Below are positions 30,594 through 35,016 of a stretch of DNA of 35,016 bases, one piece after another. Source of the stretch: a virus. The stretch is from positions 1-35,016 of IMG/VR virus record IMGVR_UViG_3300025276_000089; one strand, given 5' to 3'. Within the stretch, counting starts at the first letter, position 1. The number at the start of each line of letters is the position of its first letter. The notes below the pieces were generated by a model. The model worked only from the letters and a program-made list of their open reading frames with translations. It was not told where the DNA came from and did not search any database. The translations under genes and the position numbers were made by a program.

Positions 30594-31666
30594 TGCCTAA
30601 TCCCGGTCTGAGTGAAGCGCAAATGGCCTCTGCCAAGGCCCGCGTCGAAGAGAAGCTGCGCCAGGGCTTCCGGCCCCGCGGTCAGCCCGGCTCGGGCGGA
30701 TCAGCTGTTGCAGCCGCCGCACAGGAGGCGAAGGCGGCCGGCGAGGTCAAGTCCGTCAACTCCTTCGAAAGCCGGGTGTCGGCTATCATGGGGACGGAGT
30801 ACGAGCCGGACTGGTCGCTGTACCGGCCCCGCCAGTACCAGCACGCCGCGCCTGGCGATCCGGTCATCCCGTCACAGGATCACGTCCAGGAGTCGGATCC
30901 AGACGGCCGCCCCGTCACGGTCGCGGTCATCGGAGATGCTCACGACAGCCCGCACCTTCCGAACAAGGAGCGTTTCTACTGGCTAGGCCGCTTCTGCGCG
31001 GAACACCAGGTCGAGTGGGTTGTCAGCATCGGCGACTGGTGGACGATGGACTGCTTCTCCTCGCACGCCGACCGGGCCACATTCGAGGGCCGCGCCAAGC
31101 CGACCTTTGACCAGGACCGCGAGAGCTTCCACGCCAGCCAGCGGGAGTTCCAGCGCGGGCTAGGATCGCACAAGCCGAAGAAACTTTGCACGCTAGGCAA
31201 CCACGAAAAGAGAGCTTGGACCTACACGAACCTACACCCGGACGGCCTGTCTTATGGTCAGCTCGTGGAAGAGGCGTTCGCCCAATGGGGTTGGCGGACG
31301 GCGCCCTACGGCGAGTATCGGTTTATCGGCGGCGTGGGCTTTGTCCATATCCCTCTGAACGGCCTCGGAAAGCCTCTCACGCAAGGCCAGCGCGTGAACA
31401 AGGCTATGTGCGACACCATTCACGGCGACGACCACAGGGCCACGCAGATCACCGATCACAAGTCCGGCCCGTTCCGCAGCCCTACCATCTACTCGGCCGC
31501 TACCGCCCTCCCGCCGGGCTTTATCGAGGGCTTCGCGAACAAGGGCGGTTCGGCCTGGCGCTCTGGCGTCTGCCTCGCGACGGTCTGGGATGGTCACGTC
31601 CGGTCCTGGAGCTTTACCGAGATGCTGCTTCTGCGCCGGCTGTACGGCGAACAGGTCGCCGCATGA
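30593..31666 (+). CDS. Calcineurin-like metallophosphoesterase
   Basis: A 357-residue protein from GTG 30593, whose first base is shared with an upstream stop. The metal site motifs appear in order: AVIGDAHDS (GDxH), VSIGDWWTMD (GDxxD), CTLGNHEKR (GNHE), and IHGDDHRATQ, which may replace the usual GH-x-H block. The first 100 residues are a flexible Ala/Gln-rich region and a short RPRQYQHAAPGDPVIPSQ segment. These phage enzymes hydrolyse phosphodiesters in nucleic acids or nucleotides; the target is not visible. Lying after lysis genes, it is likely an accessory gene. If active on cyclic nucleotides it could add to anti-defence, which is speculation. Confidence 0.78.
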   Translation: MPNPGLSEAQMASAKARVEEKLRQGFRPRGQPGSGGSAVAAAAQEAKAAGEVKSVNSFESRVSAIMGTEYEPDWSLYRPRQYQHAAPGDPVIPSQDHVQESDPDGRPVTVAVIGDAHDSPHLPNKERFYWLGRFCAEHQVEWVVSIGDWWTMDCFSSHADRATFEGRAKPTFDQDRESFHASQREFQRGLGSHKPKKLCTLGNHEKRAWTYTNLHPDGLSYGQLVEEAFAQWGWRTAPYGEYRFIGGVGFVHIPLNGLGKPLTQGQRVNKAMCDTIHGDDHRATQITDHKSGPFRSPTIYSAATALPPGFIEGFANKGGSAWRSGVCLATVWDGHVRSWSFTEMLLLRRLYGEQVAA

Positions 31667-31863
31667 CCGAAGATCTGGACGCCCTGACCGGACGGCTATT
31701 CGCTACGCCAGAAGGCCGGGAGTGGCTGCATCGGTTCGGCAATCACTCCTCGGCTCACCGTTCGGTCTGTCGAGATGCTGAAGCGCGGCTCAAACGCATG
31801 AGGCGGATATGGGGGGATGGGTCTTCGCCCTCGGCTTCCTCGCCGGATGCGCCTTCACCCTGA
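31663..31863 (+). CDS. Small phage protein
   Basis: A 66-residue protein beginning in the ATGA overlap with the metallophosphoesterase gene. It reads MTEDLDALTGRLFATPEGRE, then WLHRFGNHSSAHRSVCRDAE, and ends with a Ser/Pro-rich tail. Coupling to the enzyme gene is the best clue: a partner or regulator. No domain recognised. The next small frame starts inside its 3' end. Confidence 0.5.
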   Translation: MTEDLDALTGRLFATPEGREWLHRFGNHSSAHRSVCRDAEARLKRMRRIWGDGSSPSASSPDAPSP

Positions 31864-31925
31864 TCGCTGCGGTGTTTGGGGTTGTCGCCCTGTATAGGGT
31901 TGTTCTGAGGGGGTTTGGCCCTTGA
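31809..31925 (+). CDS. Possible 38-residue membrane peptide
   Basis: A short frame reading MGGWVFALGFLAGCAFTLIA, then AVFGVVALYRVVLRGFGP: one clear membrane helix with a basic C-terminal end. GAGG lies six bases before its ATG. It overlaps the 3' end of the previous gene in another frame. Phages often carry such tiny membrane proteins late in lysis or accessory blocks. The gap from 31926 to 32097 shows no further convincing gene. Confidence 0.45.
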   Translation: MGGWVFALGFLAGCAFTLIAAVFGVVALYRVVLRGFGP

Positions 31926-32097
31926 GGGGGCTGCGGCGGGTCCGCTGGTTTCCCGAGACCTACGTGTCGGAGCGTCCCCCGCACTCGCCTGACGTTTCGC
32001 ATGAGCGCCGCCGCAGCCCCACCACACTACGCTTATCACTCCCACGGTCAAGCCGAAAAGCGTTGTGAATCAAGGCGTTTTCGGCTATGTTGCTGGG

Positions 32098-32379
32098 ATG
32101 GAAAACGATCCGGTTTTTGTGTTCGGCTCGAACCTGGCGGGCCGCCACGGCAAGGGCGCTGCGCTGTGGGCGCGCCAGAACCGAGGGGCCATCTACGGCA
32201 AGGGGATGGGCCTGCATGGTAATAGCTACGCGATCCCCACCAAAGACGAGAGAATCCGCACGCTGCCGCTTAGTATGATCGCTGACTTCGTGGGCTGCTT
32301 TCTCGCGGACGCGCGCTCAAGGCCAGACCTGACATTCCAGCTCACGCCTATCGGCTGTGGTCTAGCCGGCTATGGGTAG
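32098..32379 (+). pseudogene. A1S_2505-like phage protein, C-terminus cut off by inverted repeat
   Basis: The reading frame from ATG 32098 gives DPVFVFGSNLAGRHGKGAAL, then YGKGMGLHGNSYAIPTKDER and LTPIGCGLAGYG. This is the N-terminal two-thirds of a common phage protein of the A1S_2505 type, whose 'FGSN-x-x-GxHGxGAA' and 'SYAIPTKD' blocks resemble a macro-domain (ADP-ribose-binding) fold. In intact members the sequence continues well past 'GCGLAGY'. Here the TAG stop lies inside the 23-bp inverted repeat that begins at 32373, so insertion truncated the gene. An earlier GTG at 32065 could add 11 residues. Confidence 0.65.
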
Positions 32380-32395
32380 TGGGTCAGTTTGAATT
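32373..32395 (+). repeat. Left terminal inverted repeat
   Basis: Begins TGGGTAGTGGGTCAGTTTGA and matches the right end (34699-34721) perfectly in inverse orientation. It also supplies the premature TAG stop of the A1S_2505-like gene. The ten-base core GGGTCAGTTT recurs at 33267-33276 near the end of the IS1-family fragment. Confidence 0.85.
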
Positions 32396-32484
32396 CGCCC
32401 TCAATTGGACGAGGCTTGACCACGCGCGGAGTCGCGCTGCGCCTGCAATTCGCGGCGTTTCTGCTACAATGTCGGGATATCAGT

Positions 32485-32496
32485 GATAACGTTATC
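32485..32496. promoter_or_regulatory. LacI-type operator-like palindrome
   Basis: GATAACGTTATC is a perfect 12-bp palindrome with a central CG, as in LacI/GalR family operators. It lies in a 275-base interval (32396-32670) with no gene; the interval also has TTGACA at about 32580, upstream of the antitoxin-like gene. A similar 14-mer recurs at 33319-33332. Confidence 0.45.
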
Positions 32497-32670
32497 GCCA
32501 GCCCGGCGCGGGCAAGCGATCAAACGTAGAGAGCGTTTGCTCGTGCCATGAATCGCGCCCGGTGTCAATATCAGAACCCTTGACAGGGCCGGAACAAAGA
32601 CGACTTTCGGCCTGTTGGGCCAGTCTGGCCATTTTGGCCGCTGGCCTGTTTTACGCGAAAGGAGGTTGTA

Positions 32671-32835
32671 GTGGCAGCAATTGATCTAAGACGCTTGGGT
32701 CGCGCTACTGAACCCAGAACGGCGTCCTTGGACGCGTTTGTCGCGAAGGCGTATCGCAATTCGTCTCGACCCACGCCGGACCTGGTTCGGGTGATGAAGG
32801 CCTACGCGGACACGCAGAAGAAGCCCAATCCGTAG
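32671..32835 (+). CDS. Possible antitoxin of a GNAT toxin-antitoxin pair
   Basis: A 54-residue protein from GTG 32671 with a GGAGG site. It reads MAAIDLRRLGRATEPRTASL, then DAFVAKAYRNSSRPTPDLVR and a basic end. Its stop overlaps by one base the GTG of a GNAT-toxin-like frame (TAGTG), the usual layout of type II toxin-antitoxin operons in which the antitoxin comes first. I do not recognise the family; no ribbon-helix-helix is evident. The partner is truncated, so the system is probably dead. Confidence 0.45.
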   Translation: MAAIDLRRLGRATEPRTASLDAFVAKAYRNSSRPTPDLVRVMKAYADTQKKPNP

Positions 32836-33209
32836 TGCTGCCGTTTGATCCGGCGGATCTGAGCTATTCGCCGTTTTCAGCGGAGTGTGCCACGGCGAGC
32901 TTCTCCTGTGGTCAGGACACGGTTGATCGCTGGTTCAAAGAAAAAGCCAGCGGTCACCATGCCCGCCACAGGTGTCGGGTGACTACAGTCCACGCTCCAG
33001 ACGATCAAACGCCAGTCGCCTTCTACGCGCTAGCGGTCGTAGCTGAGCGCCTGACTGATCGGTGGGCGCTGATAGGCGCCAAGGGCCGCGCCCGCGTCGT
33101 TCAGCAGCTTCGCCACCGTGTTCTTGCTGGCTCCCGTCAGGCGCGTCACGGCGCGGATCGACATGCCCTCACACAGCAGATGGAGGATTTGGGCGCGTTG
33201 AGCTTGTGA
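32835..33209 (+). pseudogene. GNAT toxin (TacT-like), truncated by an IS1 fragment
   Basis: The first 70 residues from GTG 32835 match the N-terminus of toxin-type GNAT acetyltransferases: ASFSCGQDTVDRWFKEKASG, then HARHRCRVTTVHAPDDQTPV and AFYALAVVAERL. In TacT-like toxins this part is followed by the acetyl-CoA binding motif, which is absent here: from about 33055 the frame runs backwards through the IS1-family fragment and its residues are meaningless. Intact relatives (about 160-170 residues) acetylate aminoacyl-tRNA. The fragment should be inactive. Confidence 0.6.
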
Positions 33210-33221
33210 GAGCTTGTTCAT
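33030..33221 (-). mobile_element. IS1-family transposase fragment (N-terminal domain)
   Basis: Minus-strand frame from ATG 33221: MNKLSQAQRAQILHLLCEGM, then SIRAVTRLTGASKNTVAKLL and NDAGAALGAYQ. This is the helix-turn-helix N-terminus of the IS1-family transposases common in alphaproteobacteria. Intact proteins continue into a DDE domain with 'DEIWSF'; here the sequence breaks off after about 55 residues (near 33060), where it abuts the GNAT fragment. The IS end probably lies near 33267-33276, where GGGTCAGTTT occurs. Confidence 0.6.
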
Positions 33222-33317
33222 GGCTCAACCATATAACGCATGACGCATATCGGTCAAGCATAAGGGTCAGTTTAAAGATGAGTCATCTCAAGCCCTTGTC
33301 CCAGAAGGGAAAAGAGT

Positions 33318-33346
33318 TTGACAACGTTATCATTTGGGGGGATATT
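33318..33346 (+). promoter_or_regulatory. Promoter-like site overlapping a LacI-type operator
   Basis: TTGACA (33318-33323), a 17-base spacer and GATATT (33341-33346) form a sigma-70-like promoter on the plus strand. The palindrome TGACAACGTTATCA (33319-33332; one mismatched pair) overlaps the -35 box and spacer, as expected of a repressor site. No gene follows in that direction; it points into the 3' end of the tRNA gene. It looks like a promoter separated from its gene by rearrangement. Confidence 0.4.
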
Positions 33347-33350
33347 CCGA

Positions 33351-33427
33351 TGGCACCCAGGCCGGGATTCGGACCCGGAACCTCCGCCTTAGCAGGGCGG
33401 CGCTCTGTCCCATTGAGCTACCTGGGC
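33351..33427 (-). tRNA. tRNA with GCU (serine) anticodon but class I body
   Basis: The minus strand folds as a full cloverleaf: acceptor GCCCAGG/CCTGGGT (first pair G-T), D arm GCTC/GAGC, anticodon arm CCGCC-CTGCTAA-GGCGG, variable loop AGGTT of only five bases, T arm CCGGG-TCCGAAT-CCCGG, discriminator G and an encoded CCA. The loop CTGCTAA gives anticodon GCU, reading serine codons AGC/AGU. True bacterial tRNA-Ser has a long variable arm, needed by seryl-tRNA synthetase; this one lacks it. The T loop also has C in place of the usual T at position 55. Charging and function are open. Confidence 0.85.
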
Positions 33428-33718
33428 GCATCGGACGGGGCACCAGGCGAGGCGCCGAGGGGCGGCTACCCCTCGACACCAAGCCCGGTGATCAGTCCAA
33501 CAAAACGGGCCGGTAACGCACCGCAAGCCCTCCTTTTCTTTGCAATGTCAGCGCTGGACGGTCCCTTCGGGAATCGCCCAGCTTTGTCTGTTATGCGCTC
33601 GGCGCTTGTCGCCGTCAACCGTGTGCGCGTCCTATACGCCGACAAGCGCAACGGTCGTTGACGGACCAACGATCTCGGAGCATAAGCCATGAACACCAAC
33701 GGACGTGGATAGCCGACC
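33428..33718. other. Intergenic stretch between the tRNA and the gene at 33719
   Basis: No supported gene is seen in these 291 bases. A TTGACG...CATAAG pair with 17-base spacing (about 33657-33685) may be the promoter of the gene at 33719. A seven-codon frame (MNTNGRG, from about 33690) may be a leader peptide. Confidence 0.4.
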
Positions 33719-34225
33719 ATGGACGACTTCGAAGAGTTCACCCGCGACCGGATCGCGCGCCTTCGCGCCGAAGCCGACGCGCTCGATAAGACACTCAAAG
33801 AGTACCTGAGCGCCAAAAACCGGCAGGTCGGACAAACTCGCCGGTCCGGCCCCGATCAACCGCGCAGCGGCGCATTTGGCGTGGTCATGGAGGCTATCGC
33901 CAACGCTGGTCCAGAGGGGCTCACGCTTGACCAGATGATCGACGCGGCGGCGGCGGAGGGCTTCACGGTCAAGCGCAATACGCTGCGCTCTCAGGTCTGG
34001 CAGGCGAAGAACGACAGCGAGCTAGTGGCGCTTGAGGCGGGAAGATATCGCGCAGCGAGTGCAACGCCTTCGTCGAGCCCTCGCGCTGACGACGACACGT
34101 GGGGCCAGTTCTCTTCGCCGGCAGCCGTTAGGAAGCGTGAGCGACCTGCAACCTTTCAACAAACTGTTGGCACGATGAGGCCCAGCGCTGAGTCCGACGA
34201 TCTAGACGACGAAATTCCGTTCTAG
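33719..34225 (+). CDS. Coiled-coil and winged-helix protein of unknown function
   Basis: A 168-residue protein. Residues 3-33 form a charged coiled-coil helix (EEFTRDRIARLRAEADALDK, then TLKEYLSAKN). Residues 50-115 look like a winged helix (FGVVMEAIANAGPEGLTLDQ, MIDAAAAEGFTVKRNTLRSQ, VWQAKNDSELVALEAGRYRA), a type common in alphaproteobacterial genomes. The tail is Ser-rich and acidic (DDLDDEIPF). Probably a DNA-binding accessory protein. Its stop shares CTAG with the minus-strand gene that follows. Confidence 0.6.
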   Translation: MDDFEEFTRDRIARLRAEADALDKTLKEYLSAKNRQVGQTRRSGPDQPRSGAFGVVMEAIANAGPEGLTLDQMIDAAAAEGFTVKRNTLRSQVWQAKNDSELVALEAGRYRAASATPSSSPRADDDTWGQFSSPAAVRKRERPATFQQTVGTMRPSAESDDLDDEIPF

Positions 34226-34449
34226 TCTTTCGCCCAACGCTTCGCGGCGGCCTTCCTGGCGATCTCAGACCGCTGCTCTGGCGTCAGGGATTCTGCGCGC
34301 GCCTTACCACCCTTCAAGCCGCCAGACCGCCCGAGTTCACCCATAGGGGACAGCTCGGGCGCTTTGCGTTCCGGCTCTTCGCCGGTGGCAATGTCTACAA
34401 TCAGCCTCGCCAATTCATTGGCGTCGCGCGGGCGTTTCGGATTCGGCAT
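34222..34449 (-). CDS. Small basic protein with histone H1-like / AK-rich tail
   Basis: A 75-residue minus-strand protein. The first half (MPNPKRPRDANELARLIVDI, then ATGEEPERKAPE) is a short helix and linker; the second half is a GRSGGLKGGKARAESLTPEQ, then RSEIARKAAAKRWAKD segment, a motif seen in small alphaproteobacterial proteins and resembling DNA- or RNA-binding basic helices. It is second in a two-gene minus-strand operon (TGATG overlap with 34449-34643). Often such pairs ride on mobile elements; function unknown. Confidence 0.65.
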   Translation of the reverse strand: MPNPKRPRDANELARLIVDIATGEEPERKAPELSPMGELGRSGGLKGGKARAESLTPEQRSEIARKAAAKRWAKD

Positions 34450-34643
34450 CAGACCGGCGCTCCCGTGGACATGGCTCGCCAGAAATCGGTGACGTTCAAG
34501 ACGACCCCTTTAGGCGTCAGGATGGTCACGTTTCTCGCAGCGTTCTTTTCGAACTCAAGCCCCGCCGCATAGGCAAGGTTGGGTGTCGGCGCGCCCACGC
34601 GCTCTGTGCGATCCATGAACTCGGCGGTTACGAGATATTCCAT
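34449..34643 (-). CDS. Small protein, partner of the basic protein downstream
   Basis: A 64-residue minus-strand protein (MEYLVTAEFMDRTERVGAPT, then PNLAYAAGLEFEKNAARNVT, ILTPKGVVLNVTDFWRAMST). It looks like one alpha-beta domain. Its stop overlaps the start of the basic-protein gene by one base (TGATG), so the two are co-expressed. Two-gene size and overlap recall toxin-antitoxin pairs, but no known family is recognised. Confidence 0.55.
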   Translation of the reverse strand: MEYLVTAEFMDRTERVGAPTPNLAYAAGLEFEKNAARNVTILTPKGVVLNVTDFWRAMSTGAPV

Positions 34644-34698
34644 CTCGCCACTATAGCGGCTCCCCCCTGCGCGCGTAAGCGGTGGTCAAGCCCGTCCA

Positions 34699-34721
34699 AA
34701 TTCAAACTGACCCACTACCCA
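34699..34721 (-). repeat. Right terminal inverted repeat
   Basis: Perfect inverse copy of 32373-32395. Read inward on the minus strand it begins TGGGTAGTGGGTCAGTTTGA. Only 22 bases separate its outer end from the start codon of the host helicase gene. Confidence 0.85.
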
Positions 34722-34743
34722 AATCCCGTTAGGAGTCGCAGCC

Positions 34744-35016
34744 GTGAACGCGCTTTCCCCCGCCCTTGATCTGGCGCCTGCCCTGGTGGTCCTGCCGGGA
34801 CCCCGCGCCGGCGCGGCCGACGCCGAGCGGGCCGAGGTTCTGCGCGCGCCCGACGCCCGGGACCTGTTCGAGCGCGGCCCGGTCCTGGTGGCCCATGCGG
34901 CCATGACGGCGAGGCGGCTGGCCCTGCATCCGCCGCCGCGGAGCCCGCGGACCTTCGACGCCCTGGAGCTGTTCGCCTTCGTGCGGCCGGCGAAGTTCTG
35001 CGCGCCCTCGGCTGCG
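34744..35016 (+). CDS. DinG-like ATP-dependent DNA helicase, N-terminus (host gene, 3' end outside window)
   Basis: A frame from GTG 34744, behind TTAGGAG, stays open to the window end (91 residues). It reads LDLAPALVVLPGPRAGAADA, then GPVLVAHAAMTARRLALHPP and DALELFAFVRPAKFCAPSAA, the N-terminal segment of the DinG-type helicases of Caulobacterales, where 'AFVRPA-FCAPS' is conserved. Third codon positions are almost all G or C, unlike the more mixed phage genes, so this is host DNA. The helicase motifs lie outside the window. The gene looks intact at its 5' end, though its upstream region has been replaced by the element. Confidence 0.75.
   Translation, partial: MNALSPALDLAPALVVLPGPRAGAADAERAEVLRAPDARDLFERGPVLVAHAAMTARRLALHPPPRSPRTFDALELFAFVRPAKFCAPSAA

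Larger units (their letters stand above)
32373..34721. mobile_element. Transposase-less mosaic element bounded by 23-bp inverted repeats
   Basis: The left repeat (32373-32395, beginning TGGGTAGTGGGTCAGTTTGA) and right repeat (34699-34721) are perfect inverted copies over 23 bases. The left end cuts a phage gene; the right end lies 22 bases before a host gene. No obvious target duplication flanks them. Inside are a possible toxin-antitoxin remnant, an IS1-family fragment, a tRNA gene and three small genes, but no complete transposase. It may be a MITE-like or composite transposon, or the product of a deletion between two copies of one IS end. Family of the ends not recognised with confidence. 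Confidence 0.65.

Noticed and set aside
30334-30600. 88-codon frame beginning before the tRNA-like sequence
   Set aside because: It translates the antisense of the T arm (giving RRDLNPR), a usual artefact; only the Cys-rich part after 30433 looks protein-like.
31922-32068. 48-codon TTG frame rich in Arg and Pro
   Set aside because: No ribosome site, no pattern of a known protein and a biased composition expected from chance in GC-rich DNA.
33062-33661. 199-codon plus-strand frame across the IS fragment and tRNA gene
   Set aside because: It runs antisense through a transposase fragment and a tRNA, so it is a chance frame.
32373-34721. The 23-bp repeats as phage attachment sites
   Set aside because: attL and attR are direct repeats; these are inverted, as in transposon ends.
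1-35016. CRISPR array, rRNA or integrase gene
   Set aside because: No regularly spaced repeats, rRNA-like sequence or tyrosine/serine recombinase motif was seen on either strand.

Overview
The window looks like most of a P22-like (short-tailed, podovirus-type) prophage in a GC-rich alphaproteobacterium, most likely a member of the Caulobacteraceae. The phage reading comes from a recognisable set of genes: DUF2280 small-terminase-like protein, large terminase, P22-like portal, scaffold, N4-gp56/DUF4043-type capsid, gp4-like and gp10-like tail proteins, DUF2824 protein, three ejection proteins, tail fibres, holin, GH19 endolysin and Rz/Rz1. The host reading rests mainly on the last 273 bases, which encode the start of a DinG-like helicase with codon use typical of Caulobacterales. 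No integrase or repressor is visible; they would lie left of position 1.

Layout. 1-3379: early genes, starting inside a replication-organiser gene and ending with a possible late regulator. 3455-4264: a control and anti-defence node, with a ribbon-helix-helix (RHH) repressor on the minus strand, a 15-bp palindrome at its start, and a divergent gene resembling the Acb2/Tad1 cyclic-nucleotide sponges that defeat CBASS and Thoeris. 4318-6478: small genes, a phage metallopeptidase and the small-terminase-like gene. 6493-10368: an accessory cassette (SASA-type esterase, LamG-like protein, membrane protein) lying between the small and large terminase genes and preceded by a second copy of the same palindrome. 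10375-17040: packaging and head genes. 17229-25378: head-tail connector, tail hub and ejection proteins. 25615-27383: tail fibres. 27522-30312: lysis cassette interrupted by an HNH endonuclease gene. 30385-32372: a tRNA-like remnant, a metallophosphoesterase and small genes.

32373-34721 is a separate 2.35-kb mosaic bounded by perfect 23-bp inverted repeats. It truncates a phage gene on its left and abuts the host helicase on its right. Inside are a possible antitoxin, a GNAT-toxin fragment, an IS1-family transposase fragment, two LacI-type operator sequences, a class I tRNA with a serine GCU anticodon, and three small genes. No complete transposase is present.

Patterns beyond single genes: (i) the palindrome shared by the anti-defence node and the esterase cassette suggests that one RHH protein controls both; (ii) a 24-nt element with a small stem-loop sits 38-41 nt upstream of three late genes (first cassette gene, major capsid, tail fibre); (iii) four minus-strand genes each meet a plus-strand gene tail to tail with an exact 4-nt stop-codon overlap (CTAG or CTAA). 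Functional names are from recognition of motifs and gene order by eye; no database search was possible.
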